The notes beneath the pieces were generated by a model that was given only the letters and a program-made list of their open reading frames with translations, was not told the DNA's origin and made no database searches. The position numbers and the translations under genes were made by a program. Source: Candidatus Gallacutalibacter stercoravium (GTDB lineage: Bacteria > Bacillota > Clostridia > Oscillospirales > Acutalibacteraceae). From it: DNA of 64,000 nucleotides. The stretch's first letter is position 1; each line of letters starts with the position of its first letter. The stretch lies in NCBI GenBank assembly GCA_018716975.1, contig DVJE01000025.1:1-64000 (forward strand), in the 5' to 3' direction. Below, piece by piece: positions 16,150-26,094 of this stretch.

Positions 16150-17439
16150 ATGGCTGAAATCAAAGCTTTTCGCGCCCTGCGGTATAATACCGAAACTGCT
16201 GGGGCTATTGAAACTCTAACCTGCCCGCCATATGACATTATTAGCGAGGAACAAAGGCAGGCCTATTTGGCTGCGAATGCAAATAATGTAATCCGGTTAG
16301 AATTGCCTCGCGGAGAAAGACCGTATGAGGAGGCCGGCGAGTGGCTGCGCCGTTGGGAAGAAAGCGGTGTATTGCGCCGCGACGACAAAGATGCGCTGTA
16401 TATTTATGAAGAAGAGTTTACGGCGCGCGGTGAAACCAAACGGGTAAAGGGCGTTATTTGCCGGGTGAAGCTAGAGGAATTTTCTAAGGGTGTTGTGCTG
16501 CCTCATGAAGAGACCTTGTCTAAGGCGAAAGAAGATCGGCTGAATCTCATGAAAGCCACCGCATGCAATTTTAGCCAGATCTATTCTCTTTATATGGATG
16601 AAACCCACACCACCCGCAACCGGCTGGATGCATTGTCGCAGGATAAGCCCCAGGTGGAAATGGACGACGGACAGGGGGTTATTCACCGCCTTTGGGTTGT
16701 GACCGACCCAGCGGCCATTGCGCAGGTGTGCGGGGATTTTGCCGGACGCAAGCTGTATATTGCCGACGGGCACCATCGTTATGAAACCGCGCTGAACTAC
16801 CGCAATTGGCGCAGGCAGCAAGGGACAGCGGCCCCCGGCGACGATTGCGACTATGTGATGATGATGCTGGTGGATATGGAAAACGACGGATTAGTCGTGT
16901 TCCCCACCCACCGGCTGCTGCACGATTTGCCTGGCTTTGACTGCGCCAACGCTTTGCGCCAGTGCGAACCTTATTTTGACGTGGTGGAAAAACAGGATAT
17001 CAGCACGGCTGAAGCAGAGCTGGATCGTTTGTATGAACAAGGCAAAAAGGCATTTGCCTGCTATTGCGGCGGCGATACTTGGACTTTGTTGGTACTGCGG
17101 GATTTGGCTCCGGTTCGAGAGCTGCTGCCCCAGGCCAGCGAAGCCCTTAGGGGGCTGGATGTTACCGTACTGCATACCTTGGTGTTGGAAAAACTGTTTG
17201 GTATTGATAAAGAAAATATGGCCAAGCAGATTAATCTGCGGTATACTCGGGACGCTGATGAGGCAGTGGCCTCGGTACGCAGCGGTGAAAGCCAGTGTGC
17301 TTTTCTGCTCAATCCCACCAGGGTCACGGAAATCCGTGATGTGGCGGCCGCAGGGGAAAAGATGCCGCAGAAATCCACCTATTTTTATCCTAAGCTGATT
17401 ACCGGCCTGGTGATGAACGAAATGGATGGCAATCAATAG
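16150..17439 (+). CDS. DUF1015 family protein
   Basis: 429 residues, full length for the family. Diagnostic pieces are AFRALRYN, CPPYDIISEEQRQAYLA, NVIRLELPRG, GVVLPHEETLSKAKEDRLNL, KLYIADGHHRYETAL and, near the end, FLLNPTRVTEI followed by MPQKSTYFYPKL. The DGHHR segment resembles ParB/SbnI-like serine kinase folds, and DUF1015 members are often annotated as HTH or kinase-like; the role is not established. The start at 16150 is supported by GGAGGAGAAGGGA. The longer frame back to 15946 overlaps the promoter. Confidence 0.9.
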   Translation: MAEIKAFRALRYNTETAGAIETLTCPPYDIISEEQRQAYLAANANNVIRLELPRGERPYEEAGEWLRRWEESGVLRRDDKDALYIYEEEFTARGETKRVKGVICRVKLEEFSKGVVLPHEETLSKAKEDRLNLMKATACNFSQIYSLYMDETHTTRNRLDALSQDKPQVEMDDGQGVIHRLWVVTDPAAIAQVCGDFAGRKLYIADGHHRYETALNYRNWRRQQGTAAPGDDCDYVMMMLVDMENDGLVVFPTHRLLHDLPGFDCANALRQCEPYFDVVEKQDISTAEAELDRLYEQGKKAFACYCGGDTWTLLVLRDLAPVRELLPQASEALRGLDVTVLHTLVLEKLFGIDKENMAKQINLRYTRDADEAVASVRSGESQCAFLLNPTRVTEIRDVAAAGEKMPQKSTYFYPKLITGLVMNEMDGNQ

Positions 17440-17509
17440 CAGATGGCGGTGTTGTGCCGCTTTGAACAATTTTTAACTGCGATAACAGCTTGAACAGTTT
17501 TATCAATGG

Positions 17510-17550
17510 AGGGCTCCGATACGCGAAGTGCGTGTTGGGGCTTTCTTTTT
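17510..17550 (+). terminator. Terminator after the DUF1015 gene
   Basis: A 15-pair stem with several G-U pairs (AGGGCTCCGATACGC, loop GAAGT, GCGTGTTGGGGCTTT) followed by CTTTTTT. It separates the DUF1015 gene from the pst operon. Confidence 0.65.
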
Positions 17551-17806
17551 TGTTAAGGCGTGGAGTTTTGCGCTCAAGCGGTGTTTTTTATTATGTTAAG
17601 ACGGTATTTAAAATTTGCCTGTGTTTTGCCTGATATTTGGCGAGTGACGGCTATAACAGAACCAAGCCCGGCAATAATAAAGACGCAGCAAAACCTGATT
17701 TGGTTAGAAAACGGTTAAGTGAAAAGAAGAATTTTGTCGAAAGTGCCAAGATGCTTGGTACACATTTTGTAATTTCCCCGCTATTTAAGGGGACAATAAA
17801 TGAAGC

Positions 17807-17823
17807 TTAACCTAAATTTAACA
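17807..17823 (+). promoter_or_regulatory. PhoP-box-like direct repeat upstream of pstS
   Basis: TTAACC (17807-17812), five bases, TTAACA (17818-17823): two hexamers with 11-base periodicity, as in Firmicute PhoP boxes. It lies about 70 bases before the pstS start, and the matching response regulator is encoded in the same operon. The rest of 17551-17806 has no gene. Confidence 0.55.
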
Positions 17824-17890
17824 AAACATCCGTAGTATTTATCTCGGTCCGAAAGAGAAGAAAAGAAAGTGGATTAGGAGGAAAATCCAA

Positions 17891-18835
17891 ATGAAAAAAG
17901 CAGTATCATTGTTTTTGGCGTTGGCCCTGAGCTGCTCGATGTTTGCAGGCTGCAATTCGGCGGTAACAGGTTCTAGCACTTCGTCGGATGCTTCTAGCGC
18001 AGCTTCTGAGCAAGAATCTTCGGCTGCTGAAAGCACCGCTGATGAGAGCGAGGCCGCCTCTTCTAGCGAAGAGTACACCGACTTGAGCGGTTCCTTGCGT
18101 TTGACCGGTTCTACCTCTATGCAGGAAGTGTGCGAGAAACTGGGCGAAGCCTTCATGGCAAAATATCCTGATGTAACCTTTGAAAAGGGTGGCGCCGGTT
18201 CCGGTGAGGCTCCCACAGCGGTTACAGAAGGCACGGCCAACATCGGTGACCTTTCTCGTGAATTGAAAGACGATGAAAACCCCGATCAGTTTACCGCAGT
18301 AACCATTGCCTTGGACGGTATTGCTGTAATTGTTAATAAAGACAGCCAGGTGGAAAACCTGACCCAGGATCAAATTAAGCAAATCTTTACTGGTGAAATC
18401 ACCAATTGGTCTGAGGTTGGCGGCGCCGACGGTACTATTAAAGTTATCGGCCGTGAAGCTGCTTCTGGTACCCGCGACGGTTTTGAGTCCATCCTTGGCA
18501 TTGAAGACGAGACCGTGTATAGCGTAGAGCAAAATGCCACTGGCGCTGTGATTTCTGCGGTTGCTTCTGATCCGACCGCTATCGGTTATGTATCTCTGGC
18601 GAACGTAGAGAACACCCAGGAAAACATTAAGGCTGTTTCGGTAGACGACGTTGCTCCCTCTGTGGATACGGTTGCCGATGGTAGCTATGTGTTGCAGCGC
18701 CCCTTCGTTCAAATCTTCAAGAAGGGCAGCACCGATGAGCTGGTAATGGCTTGGTTTGACTTCTTGGCTTCTGACGAAGGCCAGCAAATTATTGAAGAAG
18801 AGGGCCTGGTTCCCCAGGAAATCAATATTCAATAA
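17891..18835 (+). CDS. pstS: Phosphate ABC transporter substrate-binding lipoprotein PstS
   Basis: 314 residues. A lipoprotein signal ends SCSMFAGC (lipobox Cys at about residue 20), followed by a Ser/Glu-rich linker (residues 21-57). The binding domain has the phosphate-contacting LTGSTSMQEVCE, GGAGSGEAP and GREAASGTRDGFE motifs and ends VPQEINIQ. It captures phosphate outside the membrane for PstCAB. GAGGAAAATCC precedes ATG. First gene of the operon, behind a PhoP-like box. The 168 bases to pstC may reduce downstream expression. Confidence 0.95.
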   Translation: MKKAVSLFLALALSCSMFAGCNSAVTGSSTSSDASSAASEQESSAAESTADESEAASSSEEYTDLSGSLRLTGSTSMQEVCEKLGEAFMAKYPDVTFEKGGAGSGEAPTAVTEGTANIGDLSRELKDDENPDQFTAVTIALDGIAVIVNKDSQVENLTQDQIKQIFTGEITNWSEVGGADGTIKVIGREAASGTRDGFESILGIEDETVYSVEQNATGAVISAVASDPTAIGYVSLANVENTQENIKAVSVDDVAPSVDTVADGSYVLQRPFVQIFKKGSTDELVMAWFDFLASDEGQQIIEEEGLVPQEINIQ

Positions 18836-19003
18836 TTGAGGGGAAAGAAATGCCTTGTTAGAAAAAGGCAAAAGTTACAGATTCATTAAAATCCTTCTTT
18901 ATGCCCGGTGGGTCCCGGCGTTCATGCGCCGAGGCCCTCTTGGTGCGTAGTTGGCCGGCAGCGCGCCGGATCGGCTGCAAAAGCTGGAAAGGACGGATAT
19001 AAC

Positions 19004-20890
19004 ATGACGGTTCAAAAAAAGCCGGAAAAGGAGAAAGGGACAACTCCCAAAGCCATGGGGCAGCAGCAAGTATCACACCGCCTGTTTTCGGCAGGCTCGG
19101 TGGGGGAAAAGGTGGCTTGCCTTTTTGTATTGGCGGCGTTTGTTTTGTTTCTTTTTCCTATTGTTCAATATGAAACAGGCGGAATGCGGTTTGAAGTTTC
19201 TGCCTGGCAAATTTTAACCGCCCCAGGGCTTGTGTTGGGCGGACAAACAGCTGGCTTTTGGTGGTTGGCCAGAATCGCTGCGGCGCTGTGTTTGTTGATG
19301 CCCTTGGCTGGTTTGGTGCTGCTTGTGCTTGGCAAAAAAGGGTTAGCGGCACTGTGCTTGTTACTGGGGCCGGTATGTTCCCTGGTGATTGCCCAGCCGG
19401 GTAGCGCTATTATTGAGGCGCTTGGAAACCAAAGCGACCCGGAAATGCTCATCTCTTACACACCTCTTTATTACATTTATTGGGTGCTGGCCCTGGTGGC
19501 GGCTTTGCTGGCCTGGCGGGCAAGAGGTTATGCGCGCAGCGCCCAGGGGCTTAAAAATGTAGATATGAGCGACGAAGCGCAACGGGCACATCAGCGTAAA
19601 AAGGATTTGGCCAAAGGGATCATTGCTATCGTCATGGGATTGGTGCCTGCCGCTACCTTCTTTATGCCTTATGTTACCTATTCTTTTAACGATACTATTT
19701 ACCAGGTAAGTGCATGGCAGCTGCTTACCGCACCTGGGCTGGAGGTAAACGGCGCGGTGGTACACTTTCCGCTGCTGGCGCAGATTTCGGTGGTGATAGG
19801 CGCTGTGTTACCGTTGGCGGCCATTGTGCTGCTGCTTTGCAAAAAGGCTGTTTGGGCGGGAGTGGGCTTTTTGCTGTCGGCCCTAACGCCGCTGCTGGTG
19901 TTGCTGACTAGCTCTTCGGTGCAAACGGCGTTGACCAGCCTGAACATCAGCCAAATTGTGGTGGCTTATCAATTGCCCTTTACCTTAACCTTGGTGTTGG
20001 GCCTGTGCGCTGCTGTTTTGGCGGTGTGGACGAAAGGCACAGAGCAGCTGGCCCAGTCTATTTTCTTGGTGTTTTCTTGCGTATCGGTGGGCTCTGTGGT
20101 GATCCTCACCGTTTATATGATATCTGCCGGCGCGCCTGCCATGGCGGAAATTGGCTTGGGCAATTTCTTGTTTGGCACCACTTGGAAGCCGGGCAACGAC
20201 CAATACGGCATCTTGCCCTTTATCCTGTCTTCTATCGCGGGTACGTTCGGAGCGGTTTTGCTGGGCGTACCGATTGGTATTTTGACTGCGGTGTTTCTGT
20301 CTGAAACAGCGCCCCGGCGCTTGGCCAGCGTGGTGCGCCCCGCTGTGCAGTTGCTGGCGGGTATCCCTTCGGTGGTGTACGGCTTTTTTGGTATGCTGGT
20401 TATTTTGCCTGCTATTCGTGCGGTGTTCCCCGGTGCGATTGGCGAAAGCTTGCTGGCGGTTATTTTGATTTTGGCCATTATGGTGTTGCCCACCATCGTG
20501 AGCGTTTCAGAAACAGCCTTGCGCGCGGTTCCGGTTTCTTACCGAGAGGCGGCGCTGGCGTTGGGAACCACCCCGGTAAAAACCATATTTAAGGTAACCA
20601 TACCTGCGGCAAAGTCCGGCATCTTGGCCGGCGTTATCCTGGGCGTAGGCCGCGCCATCGGCGAGACCATGGCGGTTATTATGGTGGCGGGCAATGTGGC
20701 CAATATGCCGTCGCTGTTGGGCACCGTAAAGCTGCTGACCACAGGTATCGCTATGGAGATGTCGTATTCCTCCGGCTTACACCGCCAGGCACTGTTCGCC
20801 ATAGGATTGGTGCTGTTTGTGTTCATTATGATTGTGAATATCGCCTTTACCGTTATTTCTAAGAAAGGGGTGCAGATGGATGCCGAATAA
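19004..20890 (+). CDS. pstC: Phosphate ABC transporter permease PstC with duplicated N-terminal membrane modules
   Basis: 628 residues, about twice the usual 300. Residues ~346-628 are standard PstC: VPIGILTAVFLSETAP, LLAGIPSVVYGFFGM and the ABC-contact EAA loop SYREAALALGTTPVKTIFK. Before this lie two related modules, at residues ~38-175 and ~210-343. Each has an extracellular segment with the shared motif VSAWQ(I/L)LTAPG, then several hydrophobic helices. A charged linker (AQRAHQRKKDLAKG) joins them. The ATG at 19004 follows AAAGGACGG; an upstream in-frame ATG lacks a ribosome site. The modules' role is unknown; the frame is unbroken. Overlaps pstA by 11 bases. Confidence 0.93.
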   Translation: MTVQKKPEKEKGTTPKAMGQQQVSHRLFSAGSVGEKVACLFVLAAFVLFLFPIVQYETGGMRFEVSAWQILTAPGLVLGGQTAGFWWLARIAAALCLLMPLAGLVLLVLGKKGLAALCLLLGPVCSLVIAQPGSAIIEALGNQSDPEMLISYTPLYYIYWVLALVAALLAWRARGYARSAQGLKNVDMSDEAQRAHQRKKDLAKGIIAIVMGLVPAATFFMPYVTYSFNDTIYQVSAWQLLTAPGLEVNGAVVHFPLLAQISVVIGAVLPLAAIVLLLCKKAVWAGVGFLLSALTPLLVLLTSSSVQTALTSLNISQIVVAYQLPFTLTLVLGLCAAVLAVWTKGTEQLAQSIFLVFSCVSVGSVVILTVYMISAGAPAMAEIGLGNFLFGTTWKPGNDQYGILPFILSSIAGTFGAVLLGVPIGILTAVFLSETAPRRLASVVRPAVQLLAGIPSVVYGFFGMLVILPAIRAVFPGAIGESLLAVILILAIMVLPTIVSVSETALRAVPVSYREAALALGTTPVKTIFKVTIPAAKSGILAGVILGVGRAIGETMAVIMVAGNVANMPSLLGTVKLLTTGIAMEMSYSSGLHRQALFAIGLVLFVFIMIVNIAFTVISKKGVQMDAE

Positions 20891-21827
20891 TGCCGAAACC
20901 TTGCCCCGTTCCGCTATGCCGGCGCAAGGGCAAGACAGCCAGCCGGTTGTGTTTTCGTTATATACCAAAAAGAAAAGACCGTCGGATTTGCTGTTAAAGA
21001 TTGCCATTTATGGCGCAGCCGTTATTACGGTGGTTATTTTAGCCGGTATTTTGATTTACATCTTGGCAAACGGATTGCCGGCCATTAGCTGGGATTTTCT
21101 GACTTCCACCTTCAGCCAGAGCAGTGAAACCGAGCGGGGAATTCTGCCCATGCTGATCAACACCCTTTATATTGTGCTGATTACCCTGCTGATTGCCACG
21201 CCGATTGGTATCTGCTCGGCGATCTATTTGACACAGTATGCCAAACAGGGCCGCTTGGTAAAAACCATTCGTTTTACCACAGAGGTGCTTTCCGGTATTC
21301 CTTCTATTATTTTCGGCTTGTTTGGTTATTCGGTGTTTTGCATTTTGTTCCGCCTAAATACCTCGATTTTGGCCGGGTGCCTCACCATGACCATTTGCAT
21401 CTTGCCTACGATTGTGCGCACCACAGAAGAATCCCTGCTGGCGGTTCCCTCCTCGTATAAAGAAGGGGCTATGGCGCTGGGCGCCGGCAAGCTGAGAGTG
21501 GTGTTGGGCATTGTGTTGCCCTGCGCCATGCCGGGCGTGCTTACTTCGGTGATTCTTGCCATGGGCCGTATTGTAGGCGAATCGGCGGCGCTGCTGTATA
21601 CCGCGGGCCTTTCTTATTACATGCCCAAAGAGGGTGTGGAAGGCGCGATTCAGCACATCACCGAATCAGGCCGCACCTTAACGCTGCATCTGTATCAGAC
21701 CGCTATGGAGTCCACACGTCCGGATTCGTTTCAAATAGCTTTTGCCACAGCTGCCGTGCTGTTGGTACTGATTTTTGTGCTGAACCTGCTGGCTGCGGCG
21801 ATTTCTAAGGTGCTGAAAAAAGGATAA
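20880..21827 (+). CDS. pstA: Phosphate ABC transporter permease PstA
   Basis: 315 residues with six membrane segments. Family motifs: [20 protein letters not shown], the [14 protein letters not shown] segment and the EAA loop [20 protein letters not shown], followed by [15 protein letters not shown]. It pairs with PstC to form the phosphate channel in the cytoplasmic membrane. The ATG at 20880 overlaps the last codons of pstC, which indicates translational coupling. The N-terminus has a hydrophilic stretch of about 35 residues before the first helix, slightly longer than usual. Confidence 0.95.
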   Translation: MPNNAETLPRSAMPAQGQDSQPVVFSLYTKKKRPSDLLLKIAIYGAAVITVVILAGILIYILANGLPAISWDFLTSTFSQSSETERGILPMLINTLYIVLITLLIATPIGICSAIYLTQYAKQGRLVKTIRFTTEVLSGIPSIIFGLFGYSVFCILFRLNTSILAGCLTMTICILPTIVRTTEESLLAVPSSYKEGAMALGAGKLRVVLGIVLPCAMPGVLTSVILAMGRIVGESAALLYTAGLSYYMPKEGVEGAIQHITESGRTLTLHLYQTAMESTRPDSFQIAFATAAVLLVLIFVLNLLAAAISKVLKKG

Positions 21828-21886
21828 ACGGGGATTACAGGTATACCGGAACCGCTAGGGGCCGGATTGGAAAGGAGATACAGAAT

Positions 21887-22705
21887 ATGACCACCAGTGC
21901 AACCGCTGTGAATGCTGACGCCGCTGTGCAAGCAAAAGGGCAGCCCGTGGGCACGGGTAAAGTATCGCTGCAGGAGCTTAACCTGTATTACGGCAGCTTT
22001 CACGCGCTGAAAAATATTAATATGGAGATACCGGGTAACCAGGTAACCGCCTTTATCGGCCCTTCGGGCTGCGGAAAATCCACTTGTATCAAGAGCATCA
22101 ACCGTATGAATGATTTGGTGGATGGCTGCCGCATTACCGGAAAGATTTTAATTGACGGAGAGGACATTTACGATCCGCGCACCGATGTAACGCTGTTGCG
22201 CAAGCGCGCAGGCATGGTGTTTCAAAAGCCGAATCCCTTCCCGATGAGCATATATGACAACATCGCCTACGGTCCCCGCGTCCACGGGGTGAAGAACCGT
22301 CAGGATCTTGATGAAATCGTGGAGCGATCTTTACAGGATGCGGCGCTTTGGGAAGAGGTAAAGGATCGCTTGAAAAAGTCGGCCCTGGGTTTATCGGGCG
22401 GTCAGCAACAGCGCCTTTGCATCGCCCGCGCTTTGGCGGTGGAACCGGACATTTTGCTGATGGACGAACCCACCAGCGCGTTGGACCCGATTTCTACATT
22501 AAAAATAGAAGATCTCATGGAGGAACTAAAAGAACGGTACACGGTTATCATTGTGACCCACAATATGCAGCAAGCGGCCCGTATTGCCGATAAAACCGCC
22601 TTTTTCCTGCTGGGAGAGATTGTGGAGTTTGATGACACGCAGGTGATGTTCAACAACCCCAATGATAAACGCACCGAGGAATACATCACCGGCCGTTTTG
22701 GATGA
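21887..22705 (+). CDS. pstB: Phosphate ABC transporter ATP-binding protein PstB
   Basis: 272 residues. Walker [21 protein letters not shown], the PstB-specific [19 protein letters not shown] (Q-loop region), signature [16 protein letters not shown], Walker [14 protein letters not shown] and switch THNMQQA. The first ~25 residues are a variable extension. AAAGGAGATAC precedes the ATG. It powers PstCA. A possible TATAAT box at 22747-22752 in the gap to phoU suggests a secondary promoter for the downstream genes. Confidence 0.97.
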   Translation: MTTSATAVNADAAVQAKGQPVGTGKVSLQELNLYYGSFHALKNINMEIPGNQVTAFIGPSGCGKSTCIKSINRMNDLVDGCRITGKILIDGEDIYDPRTDVTLLRKRAGMVFQKPNPFPMSIYDNIAYGPRVHGVKNRQDLDEIVERSLQDAALWEEVKDRLKKSALGLSGGQQQRLCIARALAVEPDILLMDEPTSALDPISTLKIEDLMEELKERYTVIIVTHNMQQAARIADKTAFFLLGEIVEFDDTQVMFNNPNDKRTEEYITGRFG

Positions 22706-22791
22706 TTTACGGAAAGCAAGGTCTTTCTTTTTTCAGCACGCCCAAGTATAATAGGGGTGGACAATAGCAGGACAATAGGAGGACAAGGGGA

Positions 22792-23463
22792 ATGCCCAGA
22801 AAATATTTTGATCAAAAGTTGGATGCTCTAAACCACGATATGACGGAGCTGGGTGCCGAGGTGGATGCGGTGATTGGCCGCACGCTGGAGGCATTGCGCA
22901 CCTTGGACAGAGATTTGGCCCAACAAGTGGTAGAGGGTGACAGCCGCATCGACCAAGCGGAGCACCGGATTGAGCAGGTTTGCATGAACTTGTTGGCCTT
23001 GCAGCAGCCCATCGCCAGCGATCTGCGGGTTATCGCCTCGTGCTTAAAGATCATTACGGATATGGAGCGGGTGGCCGACCAATGCGCCGATATTTGCGAT
23101 ATCATCCTGGTGGGGGAATTGGGCAGCAACAGCCTGGGGGTTAACCATGTGCTGCAAATGATGGAAAGCGCCCGCAGCATGTTTGTGCGCGCTATGGAAG
23201 TGTTTAACAACCACAGCGTAGAGCAGGCGAAAAAGGTATGCAGCGACGACGACGAGGTTGACAGCCTGTTTTCTAAAATTATTTTGGAAGTGTGCGGCGC
23301 AATTACCAATAACCCGCAGTCGGTTATGCGGGAAGTGGATTTGATTTTTATCACCAAGTATATTGAGCGCATGGCGGATCACGCCACAAATATTGCCGAA
23401 TGGGTGATATACAGGGAGACCGGCGTGCATCCTGATTTGAACAGCGGCCTGAGCGCGCTGTAA
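22792..23463 (+). CDS. phoU: Phosphate transport system regulator PhoU
   Basis: 223 residues, all helical, with the two PhoU repeats: LVEGDSRIDQAEHRIEQ-type and the second with CSDDDEVDSLFSKI; the signature IASDLRVIASCLKIITDMER and YIERMADHATNIAEW are plain. In the family, PhoU binds metal and links PstSCAB to the PhoR/PhoB pair, suppressing the Pho response when phosphate is plentiful. It sits between transporter and two-component genes, as expected. Confidence 0.95.
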   Translation: MPRKYFDQKLDALNHDMTELGAEVDAVIGRTLEALRTLDRDLAQQVVEGDSRIDQAEHRIEQVCMNLLALQQPIASDLRVIASCLKIITDMERVADQCADICDIILVGELGSNSLGVNHVLQMMESARSMFVRAMEVFNNHSVEQAKKVCSDDDEVDSLFSKIILEVCGAITNNPQSVMREVDLIFITKYIERMADHATNIAEWVIYRETGVHPDLNSGLSAL

Positions 23464-23511
23464 GGCGAAGGGATAAAGCTGCAAAATATATGATAGAAAG
23501 GCCGAAGAAAA

Positions 23512-24219
23512 ATGGCTGCTATGGTTTATATTGCGGATGACGAACCCAATATCCGCAAGCTGGCGGCGTTGGCGTTAAAGGATTCCGGTTTTGAAACCCA
23601 GGAATTTGCCGACGGGGCATCTTTGCTGGCAGCAGTGCGCCACCGGGTGCCAGACGCCATTGTGCTGGATTGGATGATGCCGCCGCCCGACGGGCTTGCA
23701 GTATGCGCCAAGCTGCGTTCCGACGAGGCGACCCGGCCGGTTCCCGTGCTGATGCTCACTGCCCGGTCTGAAGAGGTGGATAGGGTGCTGGGCCTGGAAT
23801 TGGGGGCGGACGATTATATTACAAAACCCTTTAGCGTTAAAGAACTGTGTGCCCGGGTGCGCGCAGTGATACGCCGCAAGGAGTATTTGTCTGCAAGCGG
23901 AGACGAAATTTTGAGGAGCGGCGGGCTGACGGTGGATGTGGCGCGCCGCACAGTGACCAAAAATGGAGAACCGGTGGAGCTGACCATGAAGGAATTTGAC
24001 TTGCTCACCATGCTGATGCGCAACAGCGGGCGGGTTTTAACCCGAGACGCTTTGCTTGACAAGGTGTGGGGCGTGGAATATTATGGAGACGCTCGCACGG
24101 TGGACGTACATGTGCGCTATTTGCGCCAAAAAATAGAGGATGAGCCGGAAAAACCACGCTATGTACAGACAGTGCGCGGAGTGGGATACCGCTTTGCCTC
24201 TGAAGACGGCGCCCATTGA
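23512..24219 (+). CDS. phoB: Response regulator PhoB/PhoP
   Basis: 235 residues: a receiver domain with acidic pocket Asp9/Asp10, phosphoacceptor Asp53 (VLDWMMPPPDG) and the conserved Lys in DDYITKPFSVKE, then an OmpR-type winged helix ending TVDVHVRYLRQKIEDEPEKP and VRGVGYRF. Its location after phoU and before the sensor kinase supports PhoB/PhoP rather than another OmpR member. It would bind the direct repeat upstream of pstS. A hairpin overlaps its stop codon. Confidence 0.93.
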   Translation: MAAMVYIADDEPNIRKLAALALKDSGFETQEFADGASLLAAVRHRVPDAIVLDWMMPPPDGLAVCAKLRSDEATRPVPVLMLTARSEEVDRVLGLELGADDYITKPFSVKELCARVRAVIRRKEYLSASGDEILRSGGLTVDVARRTVTKNGEPVELTMKEFDLLTMLMRNSGRVLTRDALLDKVWGVEYYGDARTVDVHVRYLRQKIEDEPEKPRYVQTVRGVGYRFASEDGAH

Positions 24220-24230
24220 TGGGCGCCTTT
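24208..24230 (+). terminator. Attenuating hairpin at the phoB stop codon
   Basis: GGCGCCCA, loop TTGA, TGGGCGCC, then TTTTG. The stem overlaps the TGA stop, so it may reduce transcription into phoR. Confidence 0.55.
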
Positions 24231-24282
24231 TGTATTAGGCCCGGGAAGCTGCCGGGGCATTTTCGCGTGCGGAGGTGAAGAA

Positions 24283-26082
24283 ATGCGCAAACGGATAACG
24301 CTGGTTAGCATAGGGGTGGTGACCGTTGCGCTGGTGGTATCTTTTTTGTTGGCTATGCCCTTGGTGGAAAGTCTGTACCGGGAAGAATTCAGTAAACGGA
24401 TGGATACCCTGCTGACGCTTATGGCGTCGGATTTGGCTTCTATTCGGGAGGATCCACAGGAGTTTGCCCAACAGGAAAGCGAAATGTTGCTAGAGGCTGG
24501 GCAAGATGTGCGGGTGACTATTATTGGCCAAGACGGAACGGTGTTGGGAGAAGCGCAGGCCAAAGTGGATACCCCGCAGATTGAGGAGAACCACTTGCAG
24601 CGCCCTGAGGTGCAGCAGGCCCGGCAGGGCGGTATTGGCTATGATATCCGCGTCAGTGATTCTGTGGGGATTCGTTATTATTATGCGGCTTCTTATGCGC
24701 AATGGGATGGCGGCGGGTTGTACATACGTGCAGCCATGCCGATGGATGAGCTGGATGAGGTTCTGGCCAGTATGCGGGTTTGTATGTTGGTGGGCGTACT
24801 GGTGGGGGCAGCGGTGGCGCTGGTGTTTTCTATGCTGGCTTCCCGCGGATTGAGCCAGCCGTTGACCTTGTTGACAGAAGCGGCACGCCATATCGCCGAC
24901 GGTGACCTGGGCAGCCGTGTGGATGAGGGCGGCGCCGATGAAATTGGGGAACTGGCGCAGGCGTTTAATCAGATGGTGGATACCACACAAAAGGCCATCG
25001 GTGAAATGGATAGTGAACGCCGCTTGCTGGAAGGCGTTTTACAAGGAATGGACGACGGAGTGTTGGCAGTGGATAGCGACGGAGGCGTTCTGGTGTTTAA
25101 CGAACGCGCCAAGGAGCTATTGGATACGCCCGATTTGCAAGAGGGAGGACGCCTGGAGGGCAGCCTGGCCTTGACCCAACTGGGCGGCCTAATTGCTCAA
25201 GCCCGGGACGAAGACGGCGTGGTGCACGGGGAGATCAATATGGTATCCCCCAGCCGGGAGCTGACGGTATATGCCGCTCCGCTGAATGCGGGGGAGATTA
25301 GCGAAGGCGCTTTGGCCGTGGTGGCAGATGTGACTGAAATGCGCCGCTTGCAGCGGCTGCGCAGCGAATTTGTGGCAAATGTGACTCATGAGTTAAAAAC
25401 GCCCTTGACCTCGATTCGCGGTTTTATCGAGCTGTTGAAGTCCGGTGACCGGGATGAAGAAACCAGAAAGTATTTCTATGACGTGTTGGATATTGAAGCG
25501 GAGCGGTTACAGCATTTAATAGAAGATATGCTGGTTCTCTCGCGCATTGAAAACGCAAAAGGGGACGATTCGGCGATTCAATGCGATTTACGGCGAGAGC
25601 TTTTGCAAACCGTGCATAGGTTGGAGCCGGAGGCAGACAAGCAAAAAGTTACGTTGGAGACCGGACGTATGGACGAAGGCTTGCTGGTTAACTGCACGCC
25701 GATGCGCTTGCAGCAGATGTTTGGCAACTTGGTGGAAAATGCCATAAAGTACAATAAACCTGGCGGAAAGGTGACGGTAACGGCCCAAGGACAAAAAGGA
25801 ATGGCGGTAGTTCGCGTGAAGGATACCGGTATTGGCATTGCGCCGGAGCACCTAGGCCGTGTATTTGAACGTTTTTACCGGGTGGATTCCAGCCGTTCCC
25901 GCGAGATTGGAGGAACGGGGCTGGGCTTATCTATTGTGAAGCATCTGGCGGGCTTGTACGGCGGAGACGTAAGCGTAGAAAGCATTGTTGGGCGCGGCAG
26001 TACCTTCACGGTGCGCCTCCCACTCCTGCTGACTGCACGGCCAGAGGGGCAAGAGGGCCCGTTGAAGGATAAAGCGGAATAA
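24283..26082 (+). CDS. phoR: Sensor histidine kinase PhoR
   Basis: 599 residues. Membrane segments at about 5-28 and 165-187 enclose an extracellular sensor region of ~135 residues. A HAMP domain (RGLSQPLTLLTEAARHIADG), a PAS domain (LLEGVLQGMDDGVLAVDSDG) and a HisKA box follow, with phosphoacceptor His369 in FVANVTHELKTPLTSIRGF. The ATP-binding domain has N (NLVENAIKYN), G1 (VKDTGIGIAPEH), F (VFERFYRVD) and G2 (GTGLGLSIVKHL) boxes. It phosphorylates PhoB under phosphate limitation. Preceded by GGAGGTGAAGAA. Confidence 0.93.
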   Translation: MRKRITLVSIGVVTVALVVSFLLAMPLVESLYREEFSKRMDTLLTLMASDLASIREDPQEFAQQESEMLLEAGQDVRVTIIGQDGTVLGEAQAKVDTPQIEENHLQRPEVQQARQGGIGYDIRVSDSVGIRYYYAASYAQWDGGGLYIRAAMPMDELDEVLASMRVCMLVGVLVGAAVALVFSMLASRGLSQPLTLLTEAARHIADGDLGSRVDEGGADEIGELAQAFNQMVDTTQKAIGEMDSERRLLEGVLQGMDDGVLAVDSDGGVLVFNERAKELLDTPDLQEGGRLEGSLALTQLGGLIAQARDEDGVVHGEINMVSPSRELTVYAAPLNAGEISEGALAVVADVTEMRRLQRLRSEFVANVTHELKTPLTSIRGFIELLKSGDRDEETRKYFYDVLDIEAERLQHLIEDMLVLSRIENAKGDDSAIQCDLRRELLQTVHRLEPEADKQKVTLETGRMDEGLLVNCTPMRLQQMFGNLVENAIKYNKPGGKVTVTAQGQKGMAVVRVKDTGIGIAPEHLGRVFERFYRVDSSRSREIGGTGLGLSIVKHLAGLYGGDVSVESIVGRGSTFTVRLPLLLTARPEGQEGPLKDKAE

Positions 26083-26094
26083 CAAAGGCTAGCC

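Noticed and set aside
17906-18871. 321-codon minus-strand frame opposite pstS
   Set aside because: It is an exact antisense shadow of pstS with no ribosome site; the lipoprotein reading is unambiguous.
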